Source: Macrocystis pyrifera (lineage: Eukaryota; Sar; Phaeophyceae; Laminariales; Laminariaceae). Taken from it: a DNA stretch of 64,000 bases. Positions 12,301 through 21,305 of the stretch are shown piece after piece. Made by a program: the position numbers and the translations under genes. A model generated the notes under the pieces. It ran no database searches. It was not told the DNA's origin and saw only the letters and a list, made by a program, of their open reading frames with translations. Location: assembly GCA_031763025.1 (NCBI GenBank), contig JASSKH010000010.1, positions 10,743,427 through 10,807,426 of the forward strand, in the 5' to 3' direction. The stretch's first letter is position 1. Each line of letters starts with the position of its first letter.

Positions 12301-15300
12301 TGTTGCAGTGTTTTGTCCGATATCTGAATACCTTGAACAGCGTCTTGAGCGGTAGAACCCAAGAAGGCTTCGTGGACAGTGCCGGGTAGCAAGCCACGTG
12401 TGACGGGAACAACACCGCCCATTCCTGACCGTTGGGGGGAAAAAACGACGCCAAACGGACGACAGGGGGGCCCACGAAACCACAGGAATGCCCGTGACCA
12501 CAAAAACAGGCTAAGAGTCCCGATGGAAAAGCAAACAAACTAACAGTACTAATCAAGAATGCCTATCGCAGCGCTCCAAGGAAACTGTACTAAAATACTT
12601 CCATGGCGGCCCATTGGAAGGGTCAAACATCCTCCCTTCCACTTAGCCTGGAGGACGCAAGTTCGCCCTTCGCACCCATCACTGACACCCCCGTTTGATC
12701 GAAATAGACTACGGCGGCAAGGTGCATTCTGCGACGGTCTTGTTTGTCTTGCCAGTGACTCTGGTGAGTGCGATTTTGTTTGTCACTCTCATTGTTCCTC
12801 TGGCCGTTTGACCTGTGACAGGCACGCACGAGCTCAACACCCACTCCTAGCCCTTCCATGAGCAGCCCCTACCCGTACCATGACCAACTCCTAAGCCTTC
12901 CGTTAGGCACGCCTGCCAACCCTACGACCAACCACTCTGGACGAAAAAGTAAGGACCTATTCATACTCGTACCCCAACGGCCCTTAAACTTCCGTCTACA
13001 GCACAGTATTTCAGAGCGGTACGGCAGTAGCTCACTTTCTCTCCACCACTAACACCATATACACTGGATGACCAAAAACTGCATTTACGACGGCCGTTCC
13101 TGGATGCTGTCAGCTAGTTCTGATAACATGGGGCACGAGAAAATCAGCGGATCTGCGAGATTCGACAAATTCGAAAAGATGCACTACCCACTGAACTTTT
13201 AATAGTAAGTCGCACTAATCGATGCCGTAGCGTGGCGTTCGTCTTACCTCCCTCCAATGTAACTCCGACAGGCACCGCGCCACGGCAGAACCGAGGGCTG
13301 GTGTCCCGCTCGAGATTTCCACCGTGACGCCGAGGTCAGCTGCGCTTGAACCGCTGCAAGCAGCCGGGCACGTTTGTTTAGCGTTCCCCAAACGTCAAGT
13401 CAGTTATTTTCTTTTAATGCAGGGGTAAAACATGCAGTGGCCAGTTCAGGTCAGGCGAGGGACAAGAGGTTTCTATTATCTTGCTAGCGGAGAGCCTCGT
13501 GCTCAACGAAGACCGCCGTTGTTAACGTTCGTCGTGGCTGTGCTTGCTCTCACGATGGTGTACACTACATGTATCCTCCCAAAAAATAAACCACAGTAGC
13601 TACGTAGTTGTTTCGTGCGCCCGACCTATCCCTTATCCTTTTTAACCCCAACCCTATCTACTGTACAAGACTAGTATTATTTCCTGTACACTAACAATTA
13701 TGCAATAAAAATCAATTCACCCCTTCATCACACAGAAAAATGCTAATATAACACAACAATGGAATCAAGTTCACAACCTTTCTCCGTCGTGCTCATTTCT
13801 GATAGTCAAAACGTAGGGGGAAACAGTGCTCTCCACTTGGCGGCATTGGCTGTGAGCGCCTCTGTGGGTGTCTCAATTGCAAGACCAAAGAGGAGCTCTG
13901 CCTTCACCGTCGGGCGGCTAAAGCTCCGTACGCACGCGCGACAACGTGAGCTGCCCACAATCACCTCAAAAAGTGGCGGTCCAGCTCCCCGGGGGCACTA
14001 ACCGCCTCGCAAAGCAGCCGGTAAGGCGAGGTCAGCCCCTTTCCGCGCCCCCCTCCCTGCTCGTCCTTCGGCAAACATGCCGCGCTGGGGTCACCAGACG
14101 CTCCGCTTCGAGCCGGGTCATGGACAACGCTTGCGCCGTCCGACGAAAGCGCTGAGGCCGCAGAAGAGGACGCTTGTTCTGCCCCGCTGCTGCTGGAGCG
14201 TGATAAATTTCAACAGAAGCGGAGGGGGTTCGTCCGACACACGCGATATGCCATATTCCGTTCATCACACGCTGAAAGAGCATGCATGACAGGGCCGCGT
14301 CTTCAGAGCGTGTCCGGGGCGAAGGAAGGACCAAGTGCCATATGTGCTCGTGCAGGCGCCGACTGAAAGAACACGCAACCACGAAAAGAAAAGTACGACT
14401 AAAAAAAACATCGGACGGAAGCGTTGGATGTGTATGGCTATCCCGAGGACATTTGCGCGCTTTAAACTGCTACGTATGTACCAAACATGATCCCATTGTG
14501 TCATCGTATCGCACATTGTGTTGAACCAAAGGCCGCCGTCAGAGCAGCTGGCGAAACCCCTACCACAAGCATACACACGCACACCTTGACCCCGCCAAGC
14601 GATCAGGCGAGCGCTGGAGGCGGGACGGGGACGATAGATCTCCATCCCCTGTCGAAGACTTTCCGCCCGGCGACGACGCCGACCCGACGAGCTCCAGGAT
14701 GGAACCGTCTTTGTTGCCCGTTGCCGAGCTCGGGGAAGTACTCCTGTCGTCCTTGGCGTTGAGAGCGAGACTGTTGTTCTCTTGTGCGAAAGGGGAAGGT
14801 CTCGGGTCCAAAATCGCTTGCGGGGACACCGGTTTACCCTTGCTGCGGAAGTAAGCTTCCCACCGCTGTATCTCGGAAATCTCGTGGTTGATGAGTCGCA
14901 CGCTCTGACGAACGGGCGATGCGCGAAAGGAACGTGCGCACGTCGTATGTACGAGGTGCCGTTCCGTGTTATGACTTGACGAAACAAACTCTAGAAAATG
15001 TGTACCACTTTTGTTCCTCTGTTCGCAAACGTAAAAAAAAAACGTTTGGGAAGTTCTACTGTGAATGCCCAAAACGATCCTAATATATCCGGACAGAGTG
15101 GTGCGTGTTTTGGGTTGGGGAAGGGCTCGAACGAGAGTGACATTTTCTCGTTTCTATCCGGGGTGTTTCTCGCACGTACCTACATAGTCCAACGCCGAAC
15201 GTGAAATTCCGCCTTGTCCACGCAAGGCACAAAAAGTGCGGGGGTCAAGCCATTGACACAGAAAAAAAGGTGCTGTAAACGCCCCAACTCCGGTCCGAAT

Positions 15301-18300
15301 CGCTCGTCACAAATGACACACGACGGCAAAAACCGAGAAAACTAAACGCGTGCCGCGACAAAAGAAGGTCCTGTATATGGCAGGTTCACCTACAGTAGCA
15401 CGTCCACGGCTTCGGGACCCGCCCGCCCAGTCGAGAAACGAACACATTCCGGAACGCCTCATGCACCCCACCTGGTCGGCATTTCCCATATGCTGGAATA
15501 CCCTCGGGGGCGCTTTAGACTGCCAGGAATCCGATATTTGGCTGGCCCCGATGCATTCCCGATAAGCCTCGACACTCCTCGACAGCTCTATACCCGTTCT
15601 TAGGCACGTCCACGCTGGGGTACGCGTTGCCCTTGCAGGGGATGAAAGGTTATTATCCCCGGGTTCTGCGGTGGTGGTGGTGGCGGCGGCGTTGCTGCTA
15701 TCAGTCGCGGTTTTCGTCGCGGTGGAAGAAGACGAGCGGAGGGGGTGGGGGACACCGTGCACCGCGACGACGAACGCCAGGACGCCTTGACGCCTATCAC
15801 GGTGATAGAACTCCACCCAGGCCGGTATGCCCACCCGCAAAGAGGACACCTCGTCTTCAGCCAGAGAACGGCCAACGGGGGCAGAGGAGCAGACAGGAGT
15901 TTTTTTTTTATGGTAGTTTTGATTCAAGATTGATTTTTTAGTGCAAGTAGAGGTGAAAGGTTGCTTTTTAAAGGTTGCTTTTTATAACTTTGGATAATTC
16001 TTGAGGCGACCTTGACCACTACAATGGTGCACGACTCGCACGTAAGTTTTACGCCATAACCGTGTACGCACACGTAATACAATACACAATAATTTTATCG
16101 GTACCCACGGTCGCTATACAACTCGAAGCGTCCGCAAATTCGTGCACCATTATCGGCGTAAGGACGAACACGGTGTGCCTGTTGGCAGCAAATAAAAAAC
16201 GACCATTCACATTAGCTGGCACACTCGCCACTCCCAGAGGCGTTTTTGCTGGCCGAGTGAAAAATAATCGCCATCGCGTCAGCGTACCTGGGTAGCAGGT
16301 CATAGCACGAGCGGCCTTAGACGACAAGCCATCTTCGGAGAAAGAGCGGTAGGGCGCTAGTCTTCGCTCGGTTTCTGCCTTGTCCGCGTCGGAGCAGCAC
16401 TCGGGGTCAGACTCCGACAGCCCATCGTCCACCTGAAAAAAATGGCGCATGCGGCAGGGATTCACGTGAAAAAAAATAAAGCCCCACTCCACTACCCATT
16501 TTTCGAGACCCAGACCAGGGGGGTATACTAAAGTCCCGGAAAACAAATAGATAAACAACTCGCTTTTTGTTGATTTCGTTCAGAAATCCCACGGCACCGG
16601 TGCTTTTGTGTTTTTTTTTTACCCTTTGAGGAGTGTGGTGTCGTTTTTGCCTCATTCTCGTGCACCTCTCCGTGCGGGGCAGCACCACGGCTGGTTGGCC
16701 ACAACAAGCCACAAGGGCAAAACAGCCCACAGCAACAGCATCAACAGAGGCTGCAACAGCGGCTGCAACAGCAACAGCAACGACACCAAAAACAGAAAAC
16801 GCAGGGACAAAGGCAACAATAACAACAGCATCAACAGCAACACTACCACCACCAACAACACCAAACAACGAACACTACCACCACCAACAAAACAACAACA
16901 ACAATGATTAAAAAAAAAAAAAAAACTCCGCTGCTGCAAGTATCGGAAAAAGACAAGCCACATCGCGCATTCGTCGCGACCCAAAACACAAACTCCGCCA
17001 CCCCCAGCACCTACCTCAGACCTAGCCGGGTCGCTTCCGTCGTCGTCGTCGTCGTCCTCTTCCTCCTCTTCCGCAGAGGCCTCGTCTTCGAAGGGTCCCC
17101 TGCATAGCGCGAAAAAGCAGGGGCGATCACGTCGGTCGCGGATTGGGGGGGGGGGGGGGGGGGGGGGGCGGGCGGAGGCGGGGGGTCGACCGAGGAGCCG
17201 TAGCATCATAATTTCACCGCGATAATAAAGAAGGCAGATCGATGGGACGGATGAGAAAAGTCAACAGCGACAACAAAAGGAAGCCGGAGTTCTGGGTTAG
17301 AAAAAGAAAACAGTCGGGTTAGGGTTAGGAAAATAAAATAAAACAGTCGGGTGGAGTAAAAAATAAGCTTGAGCTCACCACGGTTTCGTAGCGGCAGACA
17401 GCACGGCTGGCGCTCTACACTAAAAACAATAAACCTCCTACGGATGAGGTAAAAAAAATATTTAGTGTACGTATTTGTTGTCGCCGCTCAACGGCTCAAG
17501 AATTCGACGGCTAGACAGCCGCGGGTCGTCGCCTACACAGCCAAAGCGGGAACGAACGCCGTACGCGACTTTTTTTATCGGGGCCCCCCACGACAGCAGC
17601 CAACGCGCAACCTCTGTGAAAAACACGCCACGAACAAGTGCTGAGAAACAACAACAGGACAATGCTGCAGCATGCACTGCCGCTGTTCGAACGTGAGCAG
17701 TCTATCATACAAATCAAGCGCAAACAAACAAAAAAACGAAGAAATCACGCGTCCCTTGGGATGGGGCATGCCTTACTCTCGCTGTACAAGGTAGTCGAGC
17801 TGGTGGATACCTTTTCTTGGTAATAAGGCATGTCCTACACGGCATACGCTTTGTATGGCACATTCTGTATGAGGCACATGCCCTGCGAGGCATGCCCTGT
17901 ATTACAGGCGGCCGTGTAAATTTGCAGCAAATCGCTTGGCTTGCGAAGACAGTACAGCTGTTGCTATACAGGAAACTGACGTAGCAGGCTATCAATGAAA
18001 AGTGTCGTCAGCTTGTGTGCGTTGGATGAATGAAGGTCCCAAAAAAGTGATCAGAACTCGACCGTAGTACCAGCATGTAGAGTTCGGCGGTCGTAACGTC
18101 GGTAATAAAAAGCTCTCAGGGTTTGTTCCGGCTTCACACAGCTCAAAAGGGAACCGCACGCTAAGTAGCCGCAGTACCTGTGAGAGATAGTCATGGCGTT
18201 TTGCTCCGCCTCCAGTGCTGGGATGACTCCTCCCCCTTGCCCGCCCACCAAATCCGCCGCAGGGTCGAACCACGGCCTCGCCACGAGGGTGAGGAGGGAA

Positions 18301-20716
18301 AGACGGTTCACGTTCCGGCGCTTTCCCTTGTTCAAGCACCTTGATACGGGACACACGAGAAAAGACGAATCTAAGATGGAAGACCAGTTTGAAAGGGCGG
18401 TTTCATGAGGGTATATACATCACTGGTATGAGGTATGAGGTACCCGGTATCAGACCTGGTTATTTTGTGTTATTTTTGGGGCTGACATGGCCCAGCCCGC
18501 GGGTCGGGGTTATGAGGTATAAAAACTCTCACGGGTCGGGTCGGGTCGGGTTGGTTCGGGTCGGGTCACGAGATTTAAAAACTCTCACGGGTCGGGCCAG
18601 GTCACGCTAACCCGATCCGACCCGACCCGGCCCGCGAGGTTTCACCTGACCCTTGAACAGCCCTGGATGTTTTTTTCATTATTGATATAATGCTACTTTT
18701 AGTCCTGCGGATTGGTAAGGCTATAGCTCAAGCTTACCACATTTCCACATATAAAGAACGCGCACCGTGTATCAATTTGTACCCTTCGCTCCCGTCGCAA
18801 CAGCAGAACAAGCTCCTGCTACCTCGGGGAGCGTGAGTATATCGACCCGGCTTGATTCAGAGAGGATCAGGTGCGGTGCAGATAAGCAACCCGGGGGAAT
18901 CATCTCCTGCGGGTATTTTAGCCATACTCGGGTACGTACCCGAGTTTCCCCTGAGTAAAACCTTCCTTAAGATATTTGTAGAGCTATGCACACACCGGGT
19001 AGATGCGATAGGTCAGATCCCCAGTTCATTATCAAGATAGTTCAGGGCAGATAGATACTTTCCTGATCTGCATGATCTGTAGGATCTAGCCCATGTTGTT
19101 GCCGGGTGGGAGCCGTACGGTATAATCTGCATCATCTACAGTGGCACGTGTTTCCTGCCTTGGATCTGCCCTATAAGGCAGATAGATCCCGCACAACCTC
19201 CCACGACTGCAGGTGAGGAACTAGATGATCTATCTGTCTACAGATCACACAGATAGATCATGATCTGTCCGAAGTGTGGAACATTGATAAGGATCACGTG
19301 GACGAGAAACTTACGCGAGGAAACCGGCAGGATGGTTCCGCCTGTGGCATGCCCAAATGACGAAAACCGAGCAAGAATCTCTTCTAGCGGTACATACCGC
19401 CGTGAATGTGTCAGCCGGTGTTGCTTGCTCGTAGCTTCGCAACATCTGCACAACACGTCAACCACAATGCCTCTGTCTTGTGACTTGCCAACCGGCCGAA
19501 TAACCTCCAAGCCCACGCAACTCAGCAACTGCTCGAGGGACGTCTGGTGGTTGCGAGGAGGCGGTGTTTGTGTTCACGCAGCCCCTCCGCCCCCTCCAAG
19601 TTCCTGAGAGGGATTTCCTTCCTTACCGTAGCAAAACCGATGTGCCCGCCGGCCAAATAAGACTGCCAAAGCAGTAAAGAAGGTCGGATATAAGATCGGT
19701 TAATCAACGGGTCTTCGCGTAAGGATAGCAGTGCTGTGACTGCCACCCCCCCCACCCAAAGTGTCTCACCCGAGGCTCCAGCCCCCCAGTTTGCTGGATG
19801 GCTGCTTCGACACACCGACTTCCCAGTCGGACCACCGCCTTGAGACCAGGGAGAACGCCTGTCCATGCGCCAGGGGACGCCCCGAATCGATCCCCTTGAC
19901 GACGAAATGGATCTTTGACGCGGACGGCTGCCGTACGGAATTGCGGAAAGGTGAACGGTCAAAGCGGTCCAACATAATGGCGACGAAACCAAGGCGCGCT
20001 GTTAAAAGCAGGGGAGAAGGGTCAAGCGGGAGAGAGGTAAAACACGACTAAGCATGTCTATTTCAAACTTACCGTATAAACAACCAGCTCTGAGATCGAG
20101 GGTTTCGATTGAATCCCATGTTTGCGAGCTGCCAATGATTGCTTGTTACCGGTACTATGTAAACTGAATAGATTACCAGGACAGCGCCACACATACATCA
20201 TCAGCCAAAGCGTAACTAAACAAACCGATGAGTCTGCTGCTGCATCCATCAATCGGTAAATGTCGAAATGAATCAATTAATCGTAATCAAGCTCACCGTG
20301 CGGCACCGCGGAAATCGCAACCGGTCACATCTCGCTCGGTTCTGACCAGAAAAAAAAAAACACCACCACCAACAACAACCGAATCTCAAACCGCGCAAAG
20401 CAACGGACACTCACCACACAAAATCCCGTCAAGTGCCGCGCATAAAGAAACGACTTCACCAAAAGACCAAAACGAACGCAAAACACTCGCCACCCTTGTG
20501 CGCGCGCCGCGGCCCACACACGCGCAGAGGCCTCGCACGGACACCGCGGTGCACACGAAACGCAAGCCACGCATGAAATACCGTATACTACAATCAAGAT
20601 TAACGCGCCCCCCTCTGACTACCTTCAAAGCTGGTTTTCTCGATAACGGCCTGCGTGTAAACGCCGGGCGACGCGCCTAGGGATATCTGTCGACGAGATC
20701 TCTCCAAAACCACCAT
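173..20716 (-). CDS. Gene A: PH-like + poly-Gln + DUF547 protein, 19-exon model, about 1048 aa
   Basis: Exons in transcript order: 20716-20623, 19998-19770, 18276-18178, 17099-17015, 16432-16288, 15854-15472, 14904-14585, 14192-13965, 13353-13248, 12424-12332, 11904-11798, 11119-11058, 9889-9737, 9317-9193, 8301-8149, 7110-6910, 6011-5877, 3836-3696, 460-173. They total 3147 nt, a multiple of three, and every junction keeps phase without a stop. Residues 1-550 have no family I recognise, with an acidic run near 150-160 and Ser/Thr/Ala-rich parts. Residues about 555-650 resemble a PH domain. A Gln run lies at about 707-719. Residues about 735-975 are a full DUF547 domain, seen in plant MIP1-like and bacterial proteins and of unknown biochemical role. 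A cytoplasmic, membrane-associated protein is an inference from the PH-like part. I see no signal peptide or membrane helix. Least certain are exons 3 and 6, the end of exon 13, and the last donor choice. Introns not listed separately show nothing I recognise. Confidence 0.8.
461..3695. other. Gene A intron 18, 3.2 kb, no gene
   Basis: I find no convincing exon. It contains the duplication at about 2108-2403. The many short open frames here have no motif or splice support. Confidence 0.5.
2108..2403. repeat. Imperfect tandem duplication, about 167-bp period
   Basis: The segment at 2108-2228 recurs at 2275-2403. Shared blocks include ACCGGTATAGCTC, CACTATTCCTA-like and ACATG/GTGTTTC-AACAT. 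Copies differ by many substitutions, so it is old. Confidence 0.7.
3696..3836 (-). CDS. Gene A exon 18, DUF547 C-terminal helices
   Basis: The acceptor is CCCGTTGAACAG. TDPKRRQILVHKAFQLYARD matches the family's late segment (P-x-hydrophobic-F-x-W/L-Y-x-x-D-F). The chosen donor TCG|GTACTG is in phase 0 and leads to exon 19. A stronger donor, ATGAG|GTGAGA, lies 35 bases on at 3661 but changes phase. Confidence 0.8.
4133..4242. mobile_element. MITE family 1, copy 1
   Basis: A palindromic element of about 110 bp, starting TATTACGGGGGACC and ending CCCCCGTAATA. The outer 28 or so bases are inverted repeats and the centre is AT-rich. The outermost TA on each side looks like the target duplication. 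It lies in gene A intron 17. Confidence 0.85.
4241..4405. repeat. 20-bp minisatellite, about 8 units
   Basis: The unit TAGTAATACATCGGAATACA (the first units read CGTACTACA) repeats head to tail, starting directly at the edge of a MITE. Confidence 0.9.
5150..5251. mobile_element. MITE family 1, damaged copy
   Basis: The right end (CCCCCGTAATA) and inner arm are intact. The left terminal G-run is missing; it begins at AATAGTAAACAGAACC. In gene A intron 17. Confidence 0.75.
5420..5500. repeat. GGGGACAAAC hairpin repeat, copy
   Basis: A foldback around CGGGGACAAACCACT and TTTGTCCCCGAAACGG followed by GTGCGGTCCTTAA. Same family as the copies at 41567 and 45505. Confidence 0.6.
5661..5770. mobile_element. 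MITE family 1, copy
   Basis: TATTACGGGGGTCC left end and GTCCCCCGGAATA right end, opposite orientation to the copy at 4133. It ends 107 bp from the GC donor of gene A exon 17. Confidence 0.85.
5877..6011 (-). CDS. Gene A exon 17, DUF547; ends at a GC donor
   Basis: The acceptor is CAATGCGCAG. It has 45 codons in phase 0 (ADDRMSLFLNNGSQSNPP...), equal to the DUF547 segment D-x-R-hydrophobic-...-N-x-G-S-x-S-x-P-P. The end is HTVK with AAG|GCAAGT, the classical non-canonical GC donor. Joining here to exon 18 restores normal family spacing. Confidence 0.85.
6910..7110 (-). CDS. Gene A exon 16, DUF547 middle
   Basis: The acceptor is GTGCTGCAG and the donor is CCTCCG|GTGTTA. It has 67 codons in phase 0. 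YEVGGDVFSLQELEHCVLRG is the DUF547 motif with the Gly-Gly and Ile/Leu-Glu-His core, followed by a Pro-rich loop. Confidence 0.9.
8149..8301 (-). CDS. Gene A exon 15, DUF547 core
   Basis: The acceptor is CTCTTGTCCAG and the donor is GCGAAG|GTGAGT. It has 51 codons in phase 0. EALCFFANLYHLLVMHML matches the DUF547 helix usually written E-x-L-A-F-W-I-N-L-Y-N-A-L-x-x-H. This is the clearest family signature in the gene. Confidence 0.9.
9193..9317 (-). CDS. Gene A exon 14, poly-Gln run
   Basis: The acceptor is AACCGACAG and the donor is CAACTG|GTGCGC. Two bases plus 41 codons include 11 CAG, then CAA and CAG, giving 13 Gln, followed by PWQLSAEVLRSAFAVS. This frame alone meets the phases of exons 13 and 15. 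The Ser and Ala frames across the repeat do not. Confidence 0.62.
9271..9303. repeat. CTG/CAG trinucleotide run, 11 units
   Basis: Pure CTG on the plus strand, read as CAG (Gln) in gene A exon 14. Likely length-variable. Confidence 0.9.
9737..9889 (-). CDS. Gene A exon 13
   Basis: The acceptor is TGTTTGCAG. It has two bases and 50 codons (ALELPQDHREMYVLK...). The chosen donor is GAGAGCG|GTGCGG. A GC donor (CAG|GCAAGA) and a GT donor slightly further on keep the same phase, so the last 10-15 residues are uncertain. Confidence 0.7.
10205..10715. repeat. Dispersed 0.5-kb repeat, copy I
   Basis: Matches 62681-63185 across its length. Shared blocks include GAGCTAGACAACCA, GTATCACGTAGTGT, CAAGTCCGCCTCACAAG and GTCGGTGAAAACCCGACG. 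I see no coding potential. It lies in gene A intron 12 and may be a non-autonomous element. Confidence 0.75.
11058..11119 (-). CDS. Gene A exon 12, PH-like C-terminal helix
   Basis: The acceptor is GATGTCCAG and the donor is CTTCCG|GTGAGT. It has 20 codons. Together with the end of exon 11 it gives SSRDNWLSEILRL, which matches the usual end of a PH domain (S-x-R/E-D-x-W-hydrophobic-x-x-hydrophobic). Confidence 0.74.
11798..11904 (-). CDS. Gene A exon 11, PH-like region
   Basis: The acceptor is CTGTCCCTTGAAG and the donor is CTCAAG|GTGGGC. Its protein (FPGLRGLRLETIGRAYYLCF) has the alternating hydrophobic pattern of late PH strands, leading into the C-terminal helix in exon 12. Confidence 0.72.
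11945..12265. repeat. CAA/CAG/ACC-rich imperfect trinucleotide tract
   Basis: About 320 bp of CAACAGCAACACC-like triplets in gene A intron 10. The open frames across it, on both strands, come from the triplet period and have no splice or family support. Confidence 0.85.
12332..12424 (-). CDS. Gene A exon 10, PH-like region
   Basis: A long pyrimidine tract ends AACGGTCAG; the donor is TTCAAG|GTATTC. It has 31 codons in phase 0 (EWAVLFPSHVACYP...). The spacing of hydrophobic residues fits early PH-domain strands. A second open frame here (GTVHEAFLGSTAQD) does not match the phase of exon 9. Confidence 0.65.
13248..13353 (-). CDS. Gene A exon 9, start of PH-like region
   Basis: The acceptor is CTGCTTGCAG and the donor is GGGAG|GTAAGA, near consensus. 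It has one base and 35 codons without an ATG. The end (CLSELHWRE) joins exon 10 to give the W-x-x-x-W pattern that often opens a PH domain. Confidence 0.75.
13965..14192 (-). CDS. Gene A exon 8
   Basis: There is no ATG in frame, so ATG-based ORF searches miss it. The acceptor is CACGCTCCAG (a second AG three bases on is equally in frame) and the donor is TTGAG|GTGATT. A Ser/Ala-rich half is followed by a conserved-looking end (LTSPYRLLCEAVSAPGELD). Confidence 0.72.
14585..14904 (-). CDS. Gene A exon 7
   Basis: The acceptor is CCCGTTCGTCAG and the donor is TCAAG|GTGTGC. It has 106 codons plus two bases. It begins SVRLINHEISEIQRWEAYF, probably helical, and continues into a Ser/Pro/Gly-rich disordered segment. 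Confidence 0.75.
15472..15854 (-). CDS. Gene A exon 6, longest internal exon
   Basis: The acceptor is pyrimidine-rich, ending CTGAAG, and the donor is GACCAG|GTGGGG. Two bases plus 127 codons fit both neighbours. It starts with a folded-looking stretch (VGIPAWVEFYHRD) and passes into a Ser/Thr/Ala-rich linker. The donor is one of several possible, so the 3' half is less sure. Confidence 0.55.
16288..16432 (-). CDS. Gene A exon 5
   Basis: The acceptor is a T-run ending TTTTTTCAG and the donor is CCCAG|GTACGC. It has 48 codons in phase 0, ending in phase 1. The protein is hydrophilic with paired Cys (VDDGLSESDPECCSDAD...) and lacks a known motif. Confidence 0.78.
16727..16908. repeat. CAACAG-rich imperfect trinucleotide tract
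   Basis: Similar in composition to 11945-12265. It lies in gene A intron 4, close to exon 4. Confidence 0.8.
17015..17099 (-). CDS. Gene A exon 4, acidic run
   Basis: The acceptor is CTATGCAG and the donor is TCTGAG|GTAGGT. It encodes 28 residues, with five Glu followed by six Asp inside GPFEDEASA...GSDPARSE. Acidic tracts of this kind are usually flexible linkers or docking sites. The GAG/GAC run could be length-variable. Confidence 0.75.
17146..17168. repeat. Poly-G run, about 23 bases
   Basis: An uninterrupted G run followed by G-rich sequence, just upstream (in gene A sense) of exon 4. Confidence 0.9.
18178..18276 (-). CDS. Gene A exon 3
   Basis: The donor is strong (CTCTCACAG|GTACTG). 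The acceptor ends GCGAG after a pyrimidine-rich tract and is less typical. It has one base, 32 codons and two bases, which fits the phases of exons 2 and 4. Gly-rich (DLVGGQGGGVIPALEAEQ). The exon could be skipped without breaking the frame. Confidence 0.55.
18476..18645. repeat. GGGTC minisatellite with inverted end
   Basis: Units of CGGGTCGGGTCGGGT and repeats of AAAAACTCTCACGGGTCGGG end in the reverse motif GATCCGACCCGACCC. The region can fold back on itself. Confidence 0.7.
19015..19280. mobile_element. MITE-like family 4, copy
   Basis: About 265 bp rich in GATCTATCTG and CAGATCAT motifs at both ends, and matching 28905-29168 in reverse orientation (CACGACTGCAGGTGAGGAACTAGATGATC). In gene A intron 2. 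Confidence 0.7.
19770..19998 (-). CDS. Gene A exon 2
   Basis: The acceptor is strong (CCTGCTTTTAACAG) and the donor is GG|GTGAGA. The two leading bases complete the codon split by exon 1, and 75 further codons follow. The protein is basic and rich in Arg and Ser (...IMLDRFDRSPFR...). I recognise no family. Confidence 0.72.
20623..20716 (-). CDS. Gene A exon 1 (start codon)
   Basis: The ATG at 20716 has G at -3 and G at +4. It opens 31 codons (MVVLERSRRQ...) and ends in phase 1 at GAAG|GTAGTC. Another ATG at 20738 lies in a different frame and hits a stop at the exon's end, so it would be an overlapping upstream ORF. A further upstream exon cannot be excluded. Confidence 0.6.
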
Positions 20717-20940
20717 TTCCGTTTTGTGTGCTCCCCATGTTGTGCGGAAAGTCGACTCCGAAATTCGTCCCAATTCCATATGGGGTGTGTTATTTTATCA
20801 CCGTAGTGTGATAATGTGGTACGGCATGCATATGCCGGGTGTGTTATCTTATCACCCTAGTGTGGTAGTGTGGTACGGTATGCATATACCGGGTGTGTTA
20901 TCGCATCACCCCAGTGTGATACGGTACAGAGAACGTCCGG
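20717..20940 (-). promoter_or_regulatory. Upstream region of gene A with 3-unit tandem array
   Basis: Directly 5' of the gene A start. Three units of about 54 bp at 20782-20935 each contain GGGTGTGTTAT and TATCACC, then GTGTGATA/GTGTGGTA. Two of them carry palindromic GCATGCATATGC-like cores. No TATA box is obvious. Promoter function is inferred from position only. Confidence 0.45.
20782..20935. repeat. 54-bp tandem repeat, about 3 units
   Basis: The unit runs from GGGTGTGTTAT through ATCACC and TAGTGTG to GTACGG and ATGCATAT. Units differ at a few positions. Confidence 0.85.
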
Positions 20941-21056
20941 CAGCGCAACAACTCACCTTAGACGACCACGCCAGCACCCATGCCCTGCCGATCCTCACGA
21001 ATTTCCGACTGATCTATCAGGCGAGACAGAGCACCGCGAGACAACAGCGAAAATGT

Positions 21057-21305
21057 TCCACACGTCGGATCATGTACAGACAGATCATCTACAGATACAT
21101 CAACTAGATCTTAGCCTGCCGTGATGATATGTTGCGCACGATCTGTATAGTATTAATAGTACAGATTCAGGCTAAGAAACATGTGCTAAATCATGCACAT
21201 CAAGCGGCTTCCACCCCGTCAACATGAGCTGAAAATTAACTGCCAGGAATGGTATCTACCCTGAAAGATTTATCTAATCTATCTGGTCTATCTGATCTGG
21301 CAGAT
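21057..21305. mobile_element. MITE-like family 4, diverged copy
   Basis: Contains CACACGTCGGATCATGTACAGACAGATCATC, split here as CACACGTCGGATCATG and ACAGATCATCTACAG, plus AAACATGTGCTAAATCATGCA as in other copies. It sits in the spacer between genes A and B. Confidence 0.55.

Noticed and set aside
12285..12424. Second frame in gene A exon 10 region (GTVHEAFLGSTAQDAVQG)
   Set aside because: Looks protein-like, but its phase does not follow exon 9, and the chosen frame joins exon 11 correctly.
15519..15650. Minus-strand frame containing CKGNAYPSVDVPKNGYRAVE
   Set aside because: Protein-like, but without matching phases to exon 5 or 7. The exon 6 frame fits both.
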